Source: Phycisphaerae bacterium (GTDB lineage Bacteria; Planctomycetota; Phycisphaerae; SM23-33). Taken from it: a stretch of DNA of 64,000 bases. The notes under the pieces are model-generated. The model saw only the letters and a list, made by a program, of their open reading frames with translations, had not been told where the DNA came from and ran no database searches. Below are positions 46,655-56,509 of this stretch, one piece after another. The first letter of the stretch is position 1; each line of letters begins with the position of its first letter. Location of the stretch: NCBI GenBank assembly GCA_018335035.1, contig JAGXKT010000009.1, positions 1 through 64,000 of the forward strand, written 5' to 3'. The translations under genes and the position numbers were made by a program.

Positions 46655-46661
46655 CCCGCCG

Positions 46662-47522
46662 ATGCGGCGATTCGTCGATCTGCATACGCACAGCACGGCG
46701 TCGGACGGCACGTTGGCGCCGGCCGATCTGATCCGCCAGGCCGACCGCGCCGAGTTGGCGGTTGTAGCGCTGACCGACCACGACACCGTCGCAGGTCTGG
46801 ACGAGGCCCGCCGCGCCGCCGAGCCGCTTGACGCGCTACAGTTCGTGCCCGGCATCGAGCTGTCTGCCCAGCCGCCGTCGGGAACGCTGCATATTCTGGG
46901 ATTGGGCATCGACCCCAGCGCGCCGGCGATTCTGTCTGTCGCGGCCCAATTGCGCCAGGCGCGCGTGCGCCGCAACCCGCAGATCGTCCAGCGGCTGCGC
47001 TGGCTTGGCGTGCCGGTAACCATGGACGACGTACGCCGCGCGGCGCTGGACGCCGGCAGCGAGGCGGAAGTGATCAGCCGGATGCATGTGGCGCGAGCCC
47101 TTGTTCGCGCCGGCTGGGTGCGTGACACGAAAGAAGCGTTCGCCCGATACCTCGGCAAGGGGTGCCCGGGCTACGTGGAACGCGAACGGCCCGCGCCGCA
47201 CGAGGCGATCACTGCGATTCACGGGGCCGGCGGCCTGGCTGTTCTGGCTCACCCGGTCCAGTTGGGCTGCACCGAGCGCGGCGAGCTTGAACGCGTCGTG
47301 CGTGGGCTCAGCGAGGCCGGACTGGACGCGATCGAGGCGTGGCACAGCGACCATGACGCCGAATGGACACGCTTGTGCGTGGACCTCGCGGATCGGCTGG
47401 GGCTGGGCGTGGTCGGCGGATCGGACTTCCACGGCGGCGCCAAGCCCGGCGTCCGCCTCGGGCGGCCACGGGTCAGCGTGGCCGCGCTGTCGGGGTCTCT
47501 GCGACGGCGTTTTGGCGTGTAA
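46662..47522 (+). CDS. PHP-domain phosphoesterase, YciV/RNase AM-like
   Basis: The 286-residue protein has the four metal-binding motifs of PHP: DLHTHSTASDGT near residue 6, ALTDHDT near 36, VLAHPVQL near 187 and GGSDFHGG near 250. The spacing fits the YciV/TrpH group, which act as 5'-nucleases on 3',5'-bisphosphates or RNA ends. It is downstream of the cysteine synthase gene by 7 bp, probably cotranscribed. In sulfate assimilation a bisphosphate nucleotidase role (PAP removal) would fit; this is inference. Confidence 0.88.
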   Translation: MRRFVDLHTHSTASDGTLAPADLIRQADRAELAVVALTDHDTVAGLDEARRAAEPLDALQFVPGIELSAQPPSGTLHILGLGIDPSAPAILSVAAQLRQARVRRNPQIVQRLRWLGVPVTMDDVRRAALDAGSEAEVISRMHVARALVRAGWVRDTKEAFARYLGKGCPGYVERERPAPHEAITAIHGAGGLAVLAHPVQLGCTERGELERVVRGLSEAGLDAIEAWHSDHDAEWTRLCVDLADRLGLGVVGGSDFHGGAKPGVRLGRPRVSVAALSGSLRRRFGV

Positions 47523-47633
47523 GGCGTTATAGAAAATGCCGTTGAGAAGCGTGCACGGGGTTCTGCCGCCGCCGTCGGGCCCGCGTCGTGTGGCACCGGC
47601 ATCACGCCGATGCCCTCGGCGCAGGGATTTGGG

Positions 47634-47661
47634 TTGACAAAATCACTGTTCGCGGTATAAT
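47634..47661 (+). promoter_or_regulatory. Strong promoter of the second PEP-CTERM gene
   Basis: TTGACA (47634-47639) and TATAAT (47656-47661) are 16 bp apart, both exact consensus. Transcription should start near 47668. Confidence 0.8.
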
Positions 47662-47667
47662 CCGCTC

Positions 47668-48021
47668 AGTTCGTGAGTGCTTGGCGAACGGTCCTCTTCC
47701 GTGAGGACGCATGATCTCCCCGTCGCAAAGAGGAGCAGGCGATGCTCGGCGTGGAAGCCGCTGCACAGCACGTTGGCACATCGAAGGGTGGCAGTGGCTT
47801 GCTTCCGGGGTCCCGCAGCGCCCAGCGTACGCCTTCATTCTGCATGCGCCCCAAATGGCGTCGGTAAGCGAGGCGGTTGGCCAGGTCTGGTACAGGCGAC
47901 GCGTTCGCGCTGTCCGTGCAGGGTCGGGGCAGCATGTGAGGCGCGCGGCGCGGAAACAGGCGACGAATACCGCAGCGCGGGCACACCGCGCACAAACGCC
48001 CCGAGAACGCGGAGGTATGTG
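47668..48021 (+). other. Long untranslated leader of the second PEP-CTERM gene
   Basis: About 350 nt separate the predicted start from ATG 48022. GTCCTC and GAGGAC close a small hairpin near 47689-47706. I see no known riboswitch core and no supported coding frame here. Confidence 0.5.
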
Positions 48022-48954
48022 ATGAACGCGAAATGGTCGAGTGTTGTTTTGTGTATGGCGCTGTTGGCGGCGCTGGCGACGCCGCAGCTTGCGCCCGCCC
48101 AGTCTGCGTCGGGCAACCTGATCCTGAACGTGCCTGACTGGAATCAGCCGACCAACTACGGTGTGGGCGGCTACCCGGGCTGGTGCTCGCCCACGTCAGG
48201 TGCGAACCTGATGGGCTACTGGGAGGACGTCATGGGCTGTTCGGGCCTGACCGACCAGCAGGCGTTTACCAGCAGCCCGGGCTATCCCAACACGAGCGGC
48301 ACGTGGCAGCAGGGGCTGTATCACGACGGCATGGTCGAGATGGGCTGGCACATGGACACGGGAAGCTGGCAGAGCACGCCCGGGCCGTTCCCGCCGAACA
48401 GCGGGAGCACGACCACGGCGAACATACTGCCCGGGCTGCTGAGCTACGCGACCGGCGGATGGACGGACAACGACTATGCCGGCGGCGGAGGGGCCGGAAC
48501 GGGCATCGTAAAGACGGCCTATGCCAGCGCGACGGGTTACACCGATGCGGTGGCCGGCACGCCGCTGGGGACGATGTGGCTGAACTACGTCGGCGAGATC
48601 GACGCCGCGCACCCCGTGGAGTGCACGTTCGACAAGTGGGTCAACAGCGGGATCGTGTCACAGAGCTGGACGCTCAACGGTCAGACCGTGGACGAGCACC
48701 CCTGGCAAGACAGCGATCCGCACTCAGTGGTCGGAGTGGGGTACATCGATCCCAACCCCGGATATGATGGTGACGGCAGCGAGTACTTCGTCTGCCAGGA
48801 CAATTGGCAGACGACGGGCCAGTACGTGGCCGTGCCGGTGGACACCGTGTGGCTCCAGAACGACTACATTACCGACGTCCCCGAGCCGGCGACGATGGCG
48901 CTTCTGGCGGCCGGGGCGTTCGGGCTGATCCGGCGGCGACGTCGACGCAACTGA
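48022..48954 (+). CDS. PEP-CTERM protein with C39/papain-like peptidase domain
   Basis: The 310-residue protein has a signal peptide (SVVLCMALLAALATPQLAPA) and ends with DVPEPATMA, a hydrophobic helix and RRRRRRN, the PEP-CTERM sorting signal. The mature domain has the layout of C39-like papain-fold peptidases: nucleophile Cys55 in YPGWCSPTSGANLMGYW, His234 in DPHSVVGVGYID, and an Asp-Asn pair at 260-261 in CQDNW. It is probably a surface-anchored cysteine peptidase, or an inactive relative that binds peptides. GGAGG precedes the ATG. The long leader and strong promoter suggest regulated, abundant expression. Confidence 0.85.
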   Translation: MNAKWSSVVLCMALLAALATPQLAPAQSASGNLILNVPDWNQPTNYGVGGYPGWCSPTSGANLMGYWEDVMGCSGLTDQQAFTSSPGYPNTSGTWQQGLYHDGMVEMGWHMDTGSWQSTPGPFPPNSGSTTTANILPGLLSYATGGWTDNDYAGGGGAGTGIVKTAYASATGYTDAVAGTPLGTMWLNYVGEIDAAHPVECTFDKWVNSGIVSQSWTLNGQTVDEHPWQDSDPHSVVGVGYIDPNPGYDGDGSEYFVCQDNWQTTGQYVAVPVDTVWLQNDYITDVPEPATMALLAAGAFGLIRRRRRRN

Positions 48955-49017
48955 CGCATTACAGACGGCCTGTCGGTCCCGGCGACGGAGCGTTCGGGTC
49001 CGGCGGGCCGATCCTGT

Positions 49018-49929
49018 CTACCCCTCGTGTGCGTCGGCGCGCTGGAGCGTGAACAGCGTGATTTCGGGGCGGGTATTGATGTTCATCCGCCGCGCGTAGC
49101 CCAACCCCCGATTGATGTACAAACGGGCTCCATCGTCCAGGACGTACTCGCCCGCGGCGAGGTGATGGTGATTCGCCGGCAGCACGAAGTTGTAGAACTT
49201 CGTGTCCCGCTTGGCTTGCCCGTGCGTGTGCCCGGACAGCACCCAGTGCGCCCCGCGCTCGGCCACATCGTGGGCGCCATCCGGGTTGTGGCACAGACAG
49301 ATGGTGGGCAGGTCGTCCCGAGCCAGTTCAAACGCCTCGTCGGGGCGAAACGAGCCCGCCCAGTAGTCTTCCAGTCCCACGAACTGGATACATGCTCCGT
49401 CCAGATCAAACCGGCGGGATTCGTTTCGCATCACGAAGACGTCTTCATGCATCAAGCAGTCGGCGACGTAGTCCGCCAGCCCGCGCGTCTGGCCAAATCC
49501 CCGAGGGTGGCAGGCGCCGTAGTCGTGATTGCCCAGGCAGGCCACAACAGCGATCCGGGGCGTGAGGTGTCTCAGCACGCGCGCCACGACGCGAGCGTAA
49601 TGAGCGGGTCCGGTGATGAAGTCGCCCGTGACGGCCACGAAATCCGGCTCGAGCCGGTTGACCATCTCGACGCAGTGGTAAAGATACCGCTCGCGGACGA
49701 TAGGGCAGGCGTGCAGGTCGGAGATATGTACCAGCCGCATGTCCGTCAGCGCATCGTCCAGGTGAGGCAGCGCCATGCGCCGTCGCTCGATGCGCAACCA
49801 GTGCTCTTCGATCGACCAGGCGAACAGTCCGCCGAGCGCGACCGACCCGGCCGCACCCCACAGCAGACGCTTCAGCGACGTCCGGTCAGGCAGGACCCGG
49901 TGTTTCCGTGAAATCAGAACTTCGTTCAT
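49018..49929 (-). CDS. Membrane-anchored metallophosphoesterase
   Basis: The 303-residue protein has an N-terminal transmembrane helix (LLWGAAGSVALGGLFAWSI) and a calcineurin-like phosphoesterase domain: HISDLHACP near residue 70, TGDFI near 100, CLGNHDYGA near 130, LCHNPDG near 210 and LSGHTHGQ near 235, supplying the two-metal site. It resembles the YaeI/YkuE group, which includes enzymes that act on UDP-diacylglucosamine or phospholipids. ATG 49929 is chosen since GAGAGGA lies just before it; an upstream in-frame ATG at 49953 has no such site. Confidence 0.88.
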   Translation of the reverse strand: MNEVLISRKHRVLPDRTSLKRLLWGAAGSVALGGLFAWSIEEHWLRIERRRMALPHLDDALTDMRLVHISDLHACPIVRERYLYHCVEMVNRLEPDFVAVTGDFITGPAHYARVVARVLRHLTPRIAVVACLGNHDYGACHPRGFGQTRGLADYVADCLMHEDVFVMRNESRRFDLDGACIQFVGLEDYWAGSFRPDEAFELARDDLPTICLCHNPDGAHDVAERGAHWVLSGHTHGQAKRDTKFYNFVLPANHHHLAAGEYVLDDGARLYINRGLGYARRMNINTRPEITLFTLQRADAHEG

Positions 49930-50020
49930 CGTCCTCTCGAATCGAGGGAACATGCGTCGCACGCCGACATGATTATACCATGTCTGTGACCCGCGCGAGA
50001 GAACACGGCGAACGCGCGGT

Positions 50021-51964
50021 TCAACTGCGCCCGAACTGCCTGGCCAGCTCCGCCAGTGTCAGCGTCAGTGTCGTCGGGCGTCCGTGAGGGCATGCAGCGG
50101 CCTTGTCGGCTTCCCGGCGCCGGGCCAGTAGGTCGCGCATCTCGTCTTCGCTGAGCGGTTCACCGGCCTTGACGGCGGCCTTGCACGCCATCATCGCCAG
50201 GACGCGTTGCAGCATCTGTTCCGGGTTCGTGGTGTCGTCCTCGGCGAGAGTCCCGGCGATCTCGCGAACGAAATCGGCGGCGCCGACGCCGCGCTCGGCC
50301 AGCAGGGCGCAAAAACGCTGCACTGCGAGGCATCGCGGCCCAAAGGCCTGCACCTCGATGCCGAGCCGGTCAAGCAATTCGCTGCGACGGTTCAGGGCGT
50401 CGGCCTCAGCAGGCGCGACCGTGACCGTCTCGGGGATCAGCAGCCGCTGCGACGTCAGCTTCGTGCCGTCAGACTCGGCCAAGCGGCGTTGCAGGTCGTT
50501 GTACAGCAGTCGCTCGTGCAGCGCGTGCTGGTCCACCACGATGATGCCATCGTCCGTCGCGGCGACGATATAGCTGTTGTGGACCTGCATGATCGCCGCC
50601 GCGGCGTCGCCGGCGCCGTGCCCTGCGGCCGGTGCGCCAAGATCGCCGAGCGGCAGGCGCCCCGACGGTCCCGGCGCTGCGGTCGACGGTGAGGTGGCGT
50701 CGGTCCCAGCGGGCGGGGCGCCGGCCTGATTAGCGTGCGGCGAGAAGTCGAGGCGTTGCTGGCGAGGCGGAGCGGCCTTCAGGAAGTCCGCCAGCGCCTG
50801 GCGCAGCGAGTGTCGGCGAGCGTCGTCCAGCGTGTTGCGATGATTATCGTCGTGCGCTACGGCTTCGACCGAAGGGGCGTCGTGGCTCGATGGAGGGGGC
50901 GTCTCGCTCGCCGGCTCGCCGCGGTCGTTGCCTTCGCTGGAGGCCGGCGAGTCGCCGAGCCGTGCCGTCGGCGACAGGTTCGCCCGGTTAAGCGTCTCGC
51001 GCAGCGCGGCCAGCAATGCACCATGTACCTGGTTTCCGTTGCGAAAGCGAACCTCGATCTTGGTGGGGTGGACGTTGACGTCCACGTCCGCCGGATCGAT
51101 CTCGACAAAGATGAACGCCACCGGCCAGCGTTGCACGTCGATCCGTCCGCGATAGGCCTCTCTCAGAGCGTGCGACAGCAACCGGTCGCGGATGTACCGC
51201 CCGTTGACGAAGCAATACTGCCACTTGCTGGAGCTACGCGCCGCCGCGGGCGGCGCCAGCAGCCCGGCGACACTTACGCCGTCTCCGCGCGGGCGGATGG
51301 GCAGAAGCGCGTCGGCCAGCTCGCGTCCGAACAGGTCGGCGACGCGCTCGGCCGTGCTGTCGGCAGGGGGGAGGTTGGCCGACTCACGCCCGTTGTGCGT
51401 CAGGCGAAACGCCACACGGGGGTGCGGCAACGCCAATCGAGCGAGCTGCTCGGAAATGTGAGCGAACTCGGTGGCGGTCGTGCGCATGAATTTGCGCCGC
51501 GCCGGTGTGTTGTAGAACAGGTCGCGGATGCTAACCGCCGTGCCCGCCGAAGCGGCGCAGGGCCGGGGCGGCGCGATCTCGCCGCCGGAGGCACTGACCT
51601 CGTAGCCGCTTTCAGCGCCGCGACGGCGGCTGCGGATATGAGCGTGAGACACGGCCGCGATGGACGCCAGCGCCTCACCGCGAAAGCCCATCGTCTCGAT
51701 GGCGAACAGGTCCTCGTCGTCGCTGATTTTGCCCGTGGCGTGCGCGACGAAAGCGAGCTTCAGATCGTCCGGGCTCATGCCAATGCCGTCGTCCGTGACG
51801 GTGATGGCTTTGCGCCCGCCGTCCTCGACGGCGATCTCGATTCGCCCGGCCTCGGCATCGAGAGCGTTTTCGACCAGTTCCTTGACGATACTGGCCGGAC
51901 GCTCGACCACCTCGCCGGCGGCGATCTTGTTGACCAGTGGTGTCGGCAGGACGTGAATGCTCAT
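50021..51964 (-). CDS. mutL: DNA mismatch repair protein MutL
   Basis: The 647-residue protein has the GHKL ATPase N terminus (KIAAGEVVERPASIVKELVE, NALDAEA, DDGIGM, GFRGEAL) and the MutL C-terminal dimer domain. The endonuclease motif DQHA(x)2E(x)4E reads DQHALHERLLYN, so the last Glu is Asn. The other endonuclease motifs ACKAAVKAG and CPHGRPT are kept, so nuclease activity is likely but not certain. The linker (about 345-445) is long, proline-rich and acidic. No mutS1 is in the window. ATG 51964 matches the family start MSIHVLPTPLVNKIAAGEV. Confidence 0.95.
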   Translation of the reverse strand: MSIHVLPTPLVNKIAAGEVVERPASIVKELVENALDAEAGRIEIAVEDGGRKAITVTDDGIGMSPDDLKLAFVAHATGKISDDEDLFAIETMGFRGEALASIAAVSHAHIRSRRRGAESGYEVSASGGEIAPPRPCAASAGTAVSIRDLFYNTPARRKFMRTTATEFAHISEQLARLALPHPRVAFRLTHNGRESANLPPADSTAERVADLFGRELADALLPIRPRGDGVSVAGLLAPPAAARSSSKWQYCFVNGRYIRDRLLSHALREAYRGRIDVQRWPVAFIFVEIDPADVDVNVHPTKIEVRFRNGNQVHGALLAALRETLNRANLSPTARLGDSPASSEGNDRGEPASETPPPSSHDAPSVEAVAHDDNHRNTLDDARRHSLRQALADFLKAAPPRQQRLDFSPHANQAGAPPAGTDATSPSTAAPGPSGRLPLGDLGAPAAGHGAGDAAAAIMQVHNSYIVAATDDGIIVVDQHALHERLLYNDLQRRLAESDGTKLTSQRLLIPETVTVAPAEADALNRRSELLDRLGIEVQAFGPRCLAVQRFCALLAERGVGAADFVREIAGTLAEDDTTNPEQMLQRVLAMMACKAAVKAGEPLSEDEMRDLLARRREADKAAACPHGRPTTLTLTLAELARQFGRS

Positions 51965-52055
51965 GGTCTCAGGATAGCAGCCATCTTCCGCCGCGCGAAA
52001 CCGATTCAGCGGACGGATCGACGCGCCGTCGGACGGGAATGGCACGGCGTGCCTG

Positions 52056-53438
52056 CTACCGCCGCAGATCGTATTCCTTGATCTTGCGATACAGTGTCCG
52101 TTCGCCGATGCCGAGCATTTTGGCCGCCTGCTCACGGTTGCCGTCGACCATCTTGAGCGTGCTGCGGATGAGTTCCTTCTCGGCCTCGTCCAGACTCATC
52201 CCCGCCAGTTGGCGGGCCTGATGGGGCTGACCGCCGGGGCGACGGTGAATCTCGCCCGGCAGGTCGTCGACGGTCAGCATCTTTCCGGACGCCAGCACGA
52301 CCATGTTCTCGACCACGTTGCGAAGCTGGCGGATGTTGCCCGGCCAGGGGTAGCTCGCTAAGACGCGCCGCGCATCCGCGTCGATGCCCGCGACATCCCG
52401 GCCGTGCTTCTCGTTGGCCTGCTTGATGAAATGGTCAACCAGCAGGGGGACGTCCTCCGCCCGCTCGCGCAAGGCGGGCAACTCAATGGTCGCCCCCTTG
52501 ATGCGGAAGTAGAGATCCTCGCGGAACTCGTTCTTCTCGACGCGCTCGGCGAGGTCGCTGTTGGTCGCGCTGATGACGCGTACGTCCACGCGGATCGGCT
52601 CATTCGATCCCACGCGGACGACTTCGCCGTTCTCCAGAACGCGCAGGAGCTGCGCCTGCATCGACAGCGACATGTCGCCGACTTCATCGAGGAACATCGT
52701 GCCACCGTCGGCGTGCTCGAACCGCCCCCGGCGATCCGTCGTCGCGCCCGTGTAGGCGCCCTTGACGTGTCCGAACAGTTCATCCTCCAGCAGAGACTCG
52801 CTCAGGCCCGCACAGTTAATCGTCACGAAACGTTGGTCGCTGCGACGCGAGTTGCGATGGATCGCCTGGGCGACCAGTTCCTTTCCCGTGCCGGATTCGC
52901 CCAGGATCAGCACCGGAAGACCCGCCGGGGCGACGCGCCGGACCTTCTCAAGAACCTTAACCATCGCCGGGGAGTTCCCGATGATGTTCTCGAATCCGTA
53001 CTTGTCGTCGATCTGCTCACGAAGCTCCCGGATGGTCCGCTTCTGGGCCGTCAGCTCAGCCGCTCGGTCCACAATCGTCCTCAGCTCATCCAAATCGAGC
53101 GGCTTCTCCACGTAATCGAAGGCGCCGTCCTGCAACGCCCGCCGGCACGTTTCCACCGACGAATGCGCCGTCACGAGGATGACCTTGGTGTCAGGCGAGC
53201 GTTTGCGCGCCGCGCCCAGAACAGCCAGACCGTCTTCCTCGCTTCCGAGGACCAGATCGGTGACGATGATGTCGAAATGCTCGGCTTGGAGACGCGCGAT
53301 GCCGGCGGCGCCGTCGTGAACCACGGCACACTCGTGGCCTTGCCTCTGAAGGCCTTCCTGCATCGCCTCGGCGTGAGCGTGCTCGTCCTCGACGATCAGG
53401 ACGCTTGCCGCTGCGTTGTCGACATCCGCGGGACCCAT
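52056..53438 (-). CDS. Sigma-54-dependent response regulator (NtrC family)
   Basis: The 460-residue protein has three domains. The receiver (residues 10-125) has Asp in IIVTDLVLG, Thr in LVTAHS and Lys in VEKPLD. The AAA+ domain (about 145-375) has Walker A LGESGTGKELVAQAI, the sigma-54-contact loop GAYTGA (Tyr in place of Phe) and Walker B GGTMFLDEVGDMS. The C-terminal Fis-type helix-turn-helix ends with NREQAAKMLGIGERTLYRKI. ATG 53438 follows the sensor kinase gene by about 65 bp, so the pair is an operon. It should activate sigma-54 promoters when phosphorylated. Confidence 0.95.
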   Translation of the reverse strand: MGPADVDNAAASVLIVEDEHAHAEAMQEGLQRQGHECAVVHDGAAGIARLQAEHFDIIVTDLVLGSEEDGLAVLGAARKRSPDTKVILVTAHSSVETCRRALQDGAFDYVEKPLDLDELRTIVDRAAELTAQKRTIRELREQIDDKYGFENIIGNSPAMVKVLEKVRRVAPAGLPVLILGESGTGKELVAQAIHRNSRRSDQRFVTINCAGLSESLLEDELFGHVKGAYTGATTDRRGRFEHADGGTMFLDEVGDMSLSMQAQLLRVLENGEVVRVGSNEPIRVDVRVISATNSDLAERVEKNEFREDLYFRIKGATIELPALRERAEDVPLLVDHFIKQANEKHGRDVAGIDADARRVLASYPWPGNIRQLRNVVENMVVLASGKMLTVDDLPGEIHRRPGGQPHQARQLAGMSLDEAEKELIRSTLKMVDGNREQAAKMLGIGERTLYRKIKEYDLRR

Positions 53439-53503
53439 GACGCAAGCGTACCGAGCGCAAGCGGGGGTGTCAATCACCCCGGTAGGCGAGGCGCGTTTTC
53501 GTC

Positions 53504-54307
53504 TTAGGAATCATCCAGCGGCAGATGAATGTTGAACCGCGTGCCCGTGCCCGCGGCAGAATCGAGCGTCAGCGTACCGCCGTGTTCCTGCACGATGCGT
53601 CGCGTGGTCGGAAGGCCCAGGCCGGTGCCGCGCGGCTTTGTGGAGTAGTACACGTCGAAAATCGCGTCGCGCACGTCGTCGGGAATGCCCGAGCCGGTAT
53701 CGATGACCTCCAGGTCCGCCTGTTGCCGATGGGCTGTTAGGCGCAGGATCAACTCGCCGCCGTCGGACATGGCCTGCACGGCATTGATCATGAGGTTCAG
53801 CAGGGCTTGCTTGAGCAGCTTGGCGTCCACGCGGCAGATCACGGGCGCATCGGGCAGGTCGGTCCGCAGTGTGACGTTGGCGGACTCGGCCTGGGGCGTG
53901 AAGAAATCCGACAGCTCGTCCACAACGCGTCGCAAGTCGGTCTGCGTCAGCGTGATTTCGTAGCGTCCGGCATATCGCAGGAAGTCATCCAGGATGCCGC
54001 GGAGGCGGTCGGCCTCCTCCTGAATGCCGCCGATGCGTCGCAACCACCGCCGATGCTCCTCGTTGTCGCCGCGGGAGAGGTCTTCGGCGAGGAGCTTGAG
54101 GTTCACGTTGATCGTCGACAACGGGTTCTTGATCTCGTGGGCCAGCCCGCCGGCCAGTCGCCCGAGTTCCGCCAAGCTCTCGCGCCCCTTGCTGCGGGCC
54201 GAAAGTTTCCGCGCCGTGCGCCATATGCGCCGTGTCGCCAGCCACGTCACGGCGGCGCTGAGCGGCGCCGCGATCGCGGCGCCGAGCAGGACGTAGACCC
54301 AATCCAT
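53504..54307 (-). CDS. Sensor histidine kinase without a sensory domain
   Basis: The 267-residue kinase has a single N-terminal membrane helix (residues 4-25, VYVLLGAAIAAPLSAAVTWL) and no PAS, HAMP or periplasmic part. The H box is LAHEIKNPLSTINVNLKL near residue 56, followed by the NtrB-like linker and the catalytic domain with N box NLMINAVQAM, G1 DTGSGIP and G2 GTGLGLP. It should phosphorylate the neighbouring NtrC-type regulator. The lack of a sensory domain means it reads a partner protein or cytoplasmic signal. Confidence 0.93.
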   Translation of the reverse strand: MDWVYVLLGAAIAAPLSAAVTWLATRRIWRTARKLSARSKGRESLAELGRLAGGLAHEIKNPLSTINVNLKLLAEDLSRGDNEEHRRWLRRIGGIQEEADRLRGILDDFLRYAGRYEITLTQTDLRRVVDELSDFFTPQAESANVTLRTDLPDAPVICRVDAKLLKQALLNLMINAVQAMSDGGELILRLTAHRQQADLEVIDTGSGIPDDVRDAIFDVYYSTKPRGTGLGLPTTRRIVQEHGGTLTLDSAAGTGTRFNIHLPLDDS

Positions 54308-54343
54308 GCGCTCTTACCCGAATGTCCGCCCATGCGGCAGCGG

Positions 54344-56464
54344 TTACGCGTCGGCGCCTTGTTCCTCAGTGGCGCCTTCTTCCTGAAGGGCCTGCTTGCG
54401 CGACAGCCGGACGCGTCCCTGATCGTCGACCGAGACGACCTTGACCTTCACGGTATCGCCGACGTTGACCACGTCGGTGACCTTCTTGACGTAGCCGTCC
54501 TCGAGTTCGCTGATGTGACACATGCCGTCCTGGCCGGGGAACAATTCGACGAACGCGCCGAAATCCCGCACCGTGACGACCTTGCCCGTGTAGACCTTCC
54601 CGACCTCGACCTCGGCCGTGAGCGTCTCGATGGCTTCCTTGGCGGCCTCGGCGGCGTCGGCGCGCAATGCCGCGACGTACACCGTCCCGTCGTCCTCGAT
54701 GTCGATGTTGGCACCGGTTTCGTCCTGGATGCGGTTGATCGTCTTGCCGCCCGGACCGATCACCTTGCCGATCTTCTCCGGGTCGATGTGCACGGTCAGC
54801 ATTCGCGGGGCATACTGGCTGATGTCGCCGCGCGGCTCGGGCAGCACCGCCTCGATCGCGTCGAGAATGTGCAGGCGGGCCTGGCGGGCCTGGTCGAGCG
54901 TCTCGGCGACGCGATCCTGCGGCATGAACCGCGCCTTCATGTCCAACTGGATGCCCGTGATGCCGTTGACGGTCCCGGCGACCTTGAAGTCCATCTCTCC
55001 GTGGAAGTCCTCCTCGCCGATGATGTCCGTCAGCAGGATGTGCCGGTCGCCGTCGCTGACCATGCCGATGCTGATGCCGGCGACCGGCGCCTTGATCGGC
55101 ACGCCGGCGTCCATCAGCGCCAGTGTCCCGCCGGTCACCGCCGCCATCGAGGTCGATCCGTTCGACTCCAGCATGTCGGCAACGATCCGCACCGTATAGG
55201 GGAAAGCGTCCGGCGCGGGCATCACCGGTTGCAGCGACTTCTCGGCGAGCATGCCGTGGCCGATCTCACGCCGCCCGGGCCCGCGGATGGGACGAATCTC
55301 ACCCACGCAGAACGGCGGGAAGTTGTAGTGCAGCATGAAGGGCTTCTTGTACTCTTCCAACAGCCCGTCGATCACCTGCTGATCGCGCGGCGTGCCCAGC
55401 GTGGCTGTGACCAGCGCCTGCGTCTCGCCGCGGGCGAACAGGCCGGACCCGTGCGTACGCGGCAGCACGCCGGCCTCGACGCTCAGCGGGCGGACCTCAG
55501 TGGGCCCGCGCCCGTCGGGGCGCGTGCCGCCGAGGATCAACTCGCGCTGCACCTTGCCCTCGACCCGGAACAACGCCTCCTTGACCTGCGCGGGCGAATA
55601 GGGCGGCTCTTCGACGTCCTCGGGGCACAGCTCGGCGAGCAGTTCGTCGCCAATGGCCGCGATCGCGTCGCCGCGCTCCTGCTTGCCGGCGATCTGCTTG
55701 GCCTCGCGAATACGCGCTTCGCACGCCTCGGTAACCTTCTTGAGCAGGTCATCGGGTATGGCGGCCGCCGCGTAGTCGCTGGCGGGGGCCTCGGCCTTCT
55801 CGGCCAGTTCGCGGATCATCTCGACGACGGTCCGCGAGACGTCGGTGGCCTTGGCGATGCCCTCGGCGACGACCTCGTCGGGCAGTTCCTCACCGGCCAG
55901 CTCGAGCATGTTGACGCCCTCATGCGGTCCAGCGGCGGTCAAGTCCATCGTGCTGTTGTCCAGCTCCGAGTACGTGGGATTGAGAACGTACTCACCATCG
56001 ACGTAACCGACACGAGCGGCGCCGATCGGCCCGTCAAACGGCGCGCCGGACAGTGCCAGTGCGGCCGAGGCGCCGATCAGCGCCAGCAGATCGGGGGCGT
56101 TCTCATTATCCGTGCTGAGCACGAGGCATTGAATCTGCACCTCGTCGCGGTAGTCCTTGGGGAACAGCGGACGGATCGGACGATCGATCATCCGCATCGT
56201 GGTGATTTCATGGGTGGTGGGGCGGCCTTCGCGCTTGAAGAAGCCGCCGGGCACTTTGCCGGCGGCGTACTGCTTCTCGCGGTAGTCCACGAACAGCGGG
56301 AAGAAATCCACATCCCGTTTCGGCGGGGCGCACAGCACCGTCGCCAGGACGATGGTGTCCCCGTAGCGTACCCAGACGGCCCCATCGGCCTGACGTGCGA
56401 CCTTGCCCGTTTCCAGTGATAGCGTACGACCTGCAATGTCTCGTTCGACTTTCGTTACCTTCAT
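54344..56464 (-). CDS. pnp: Polyribonucleotide nucleotidyltransferase
   Basis: The 706-residue exoribonuclease degrades RNA phosphorolytically. The two RNase PH-like cores are seen (residues 1-145 and 315-540; [47 protein letters not shown]). A KH domain (about 555-615; [19 protein letters not shown]) and an S1 domain (about 620-690; [20 protein letters not shown]) follow. ATG 56464 is preceded by AGGTGAGAG. It lies downstream of rpsO as in most bacteria, with a leader hairpin at 56510-56531. Confidence 0.97.
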   Translation of the reverse strand: MKVTKVERDIAGRTLSLETGKVARQADGAVWVRYGDTIVLATVLCAPPKRDVDFFPLFVDYREKQYAAGKVPGGFFKREGRPTTHEITTMRMIDRPIRPLFPKDYRDEVQIQCLVLSTDNENAPDLLALIGASAALALSGAPFDGPIGAARVGYVDGEYVLNPTYSELDNSTMDLTAAGPHEGVNMLELAGEELPDEVVAEGIAKATDVSRTVVEMIRELAEKAEAPASDYAAAAIPDDLLKKVTEACEARIREAKQIAGKQERGDAIAAIGDELLAELCPEDVEEPPYSPAQVKEALFRVEGKVQRELILGGTRPDGRGPTEVRPLSVEAGVLPRTHGSGLFARGETQALVTATLGTPRDQQVIDGLLEEYKKPFMLHYNFPPFCVGEIRPIRGPGRREIGHGMLAEKSLQPVMPAPDAFPYTVRIVADMLESNGSTSMAAVTGGTLALMDAGVPIKAPVAGISIGMVSDGDRHILLTDIIGEEDFHGEMDFKVAGTVNGITGIQLDMKARFMPQDRVAETLDQARQARLHILDAIEAVLPEPRGDISQYAPRMLTVHIDPEKIGKVIGPGGKTINRIQDETGANIDIEDDGTVYVAALRADAAEAAKEAIETLTAEVEVGKVYTGKVVTVRDFGAFVELFPGQDGMCHISELEDGYVKKVTDVVNVGDTVKVKVVSVDDQGRVRLSRKQALQEEGATEEQGADA

Positions 56465-56509
56465 TCTCTCACCTGCCTGCTGTTTCCGACCGGTCCACAC
56501 CGGCGCGGG

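Noticed and set aside
47668-48021. c-di-GMP (GEMM) riboswitch in the PEP-CTERM leader
   Set aside because: A GTCGCAAAG stretch recalls part of the core, but the other conserved segments and the paired layout are missing.
53807-56419. Plus-strand frame of 870 codons
   Set aside because: Antisense to the histidine kinase and pnp; composition is arginine- and aspartate-rich with no domain.
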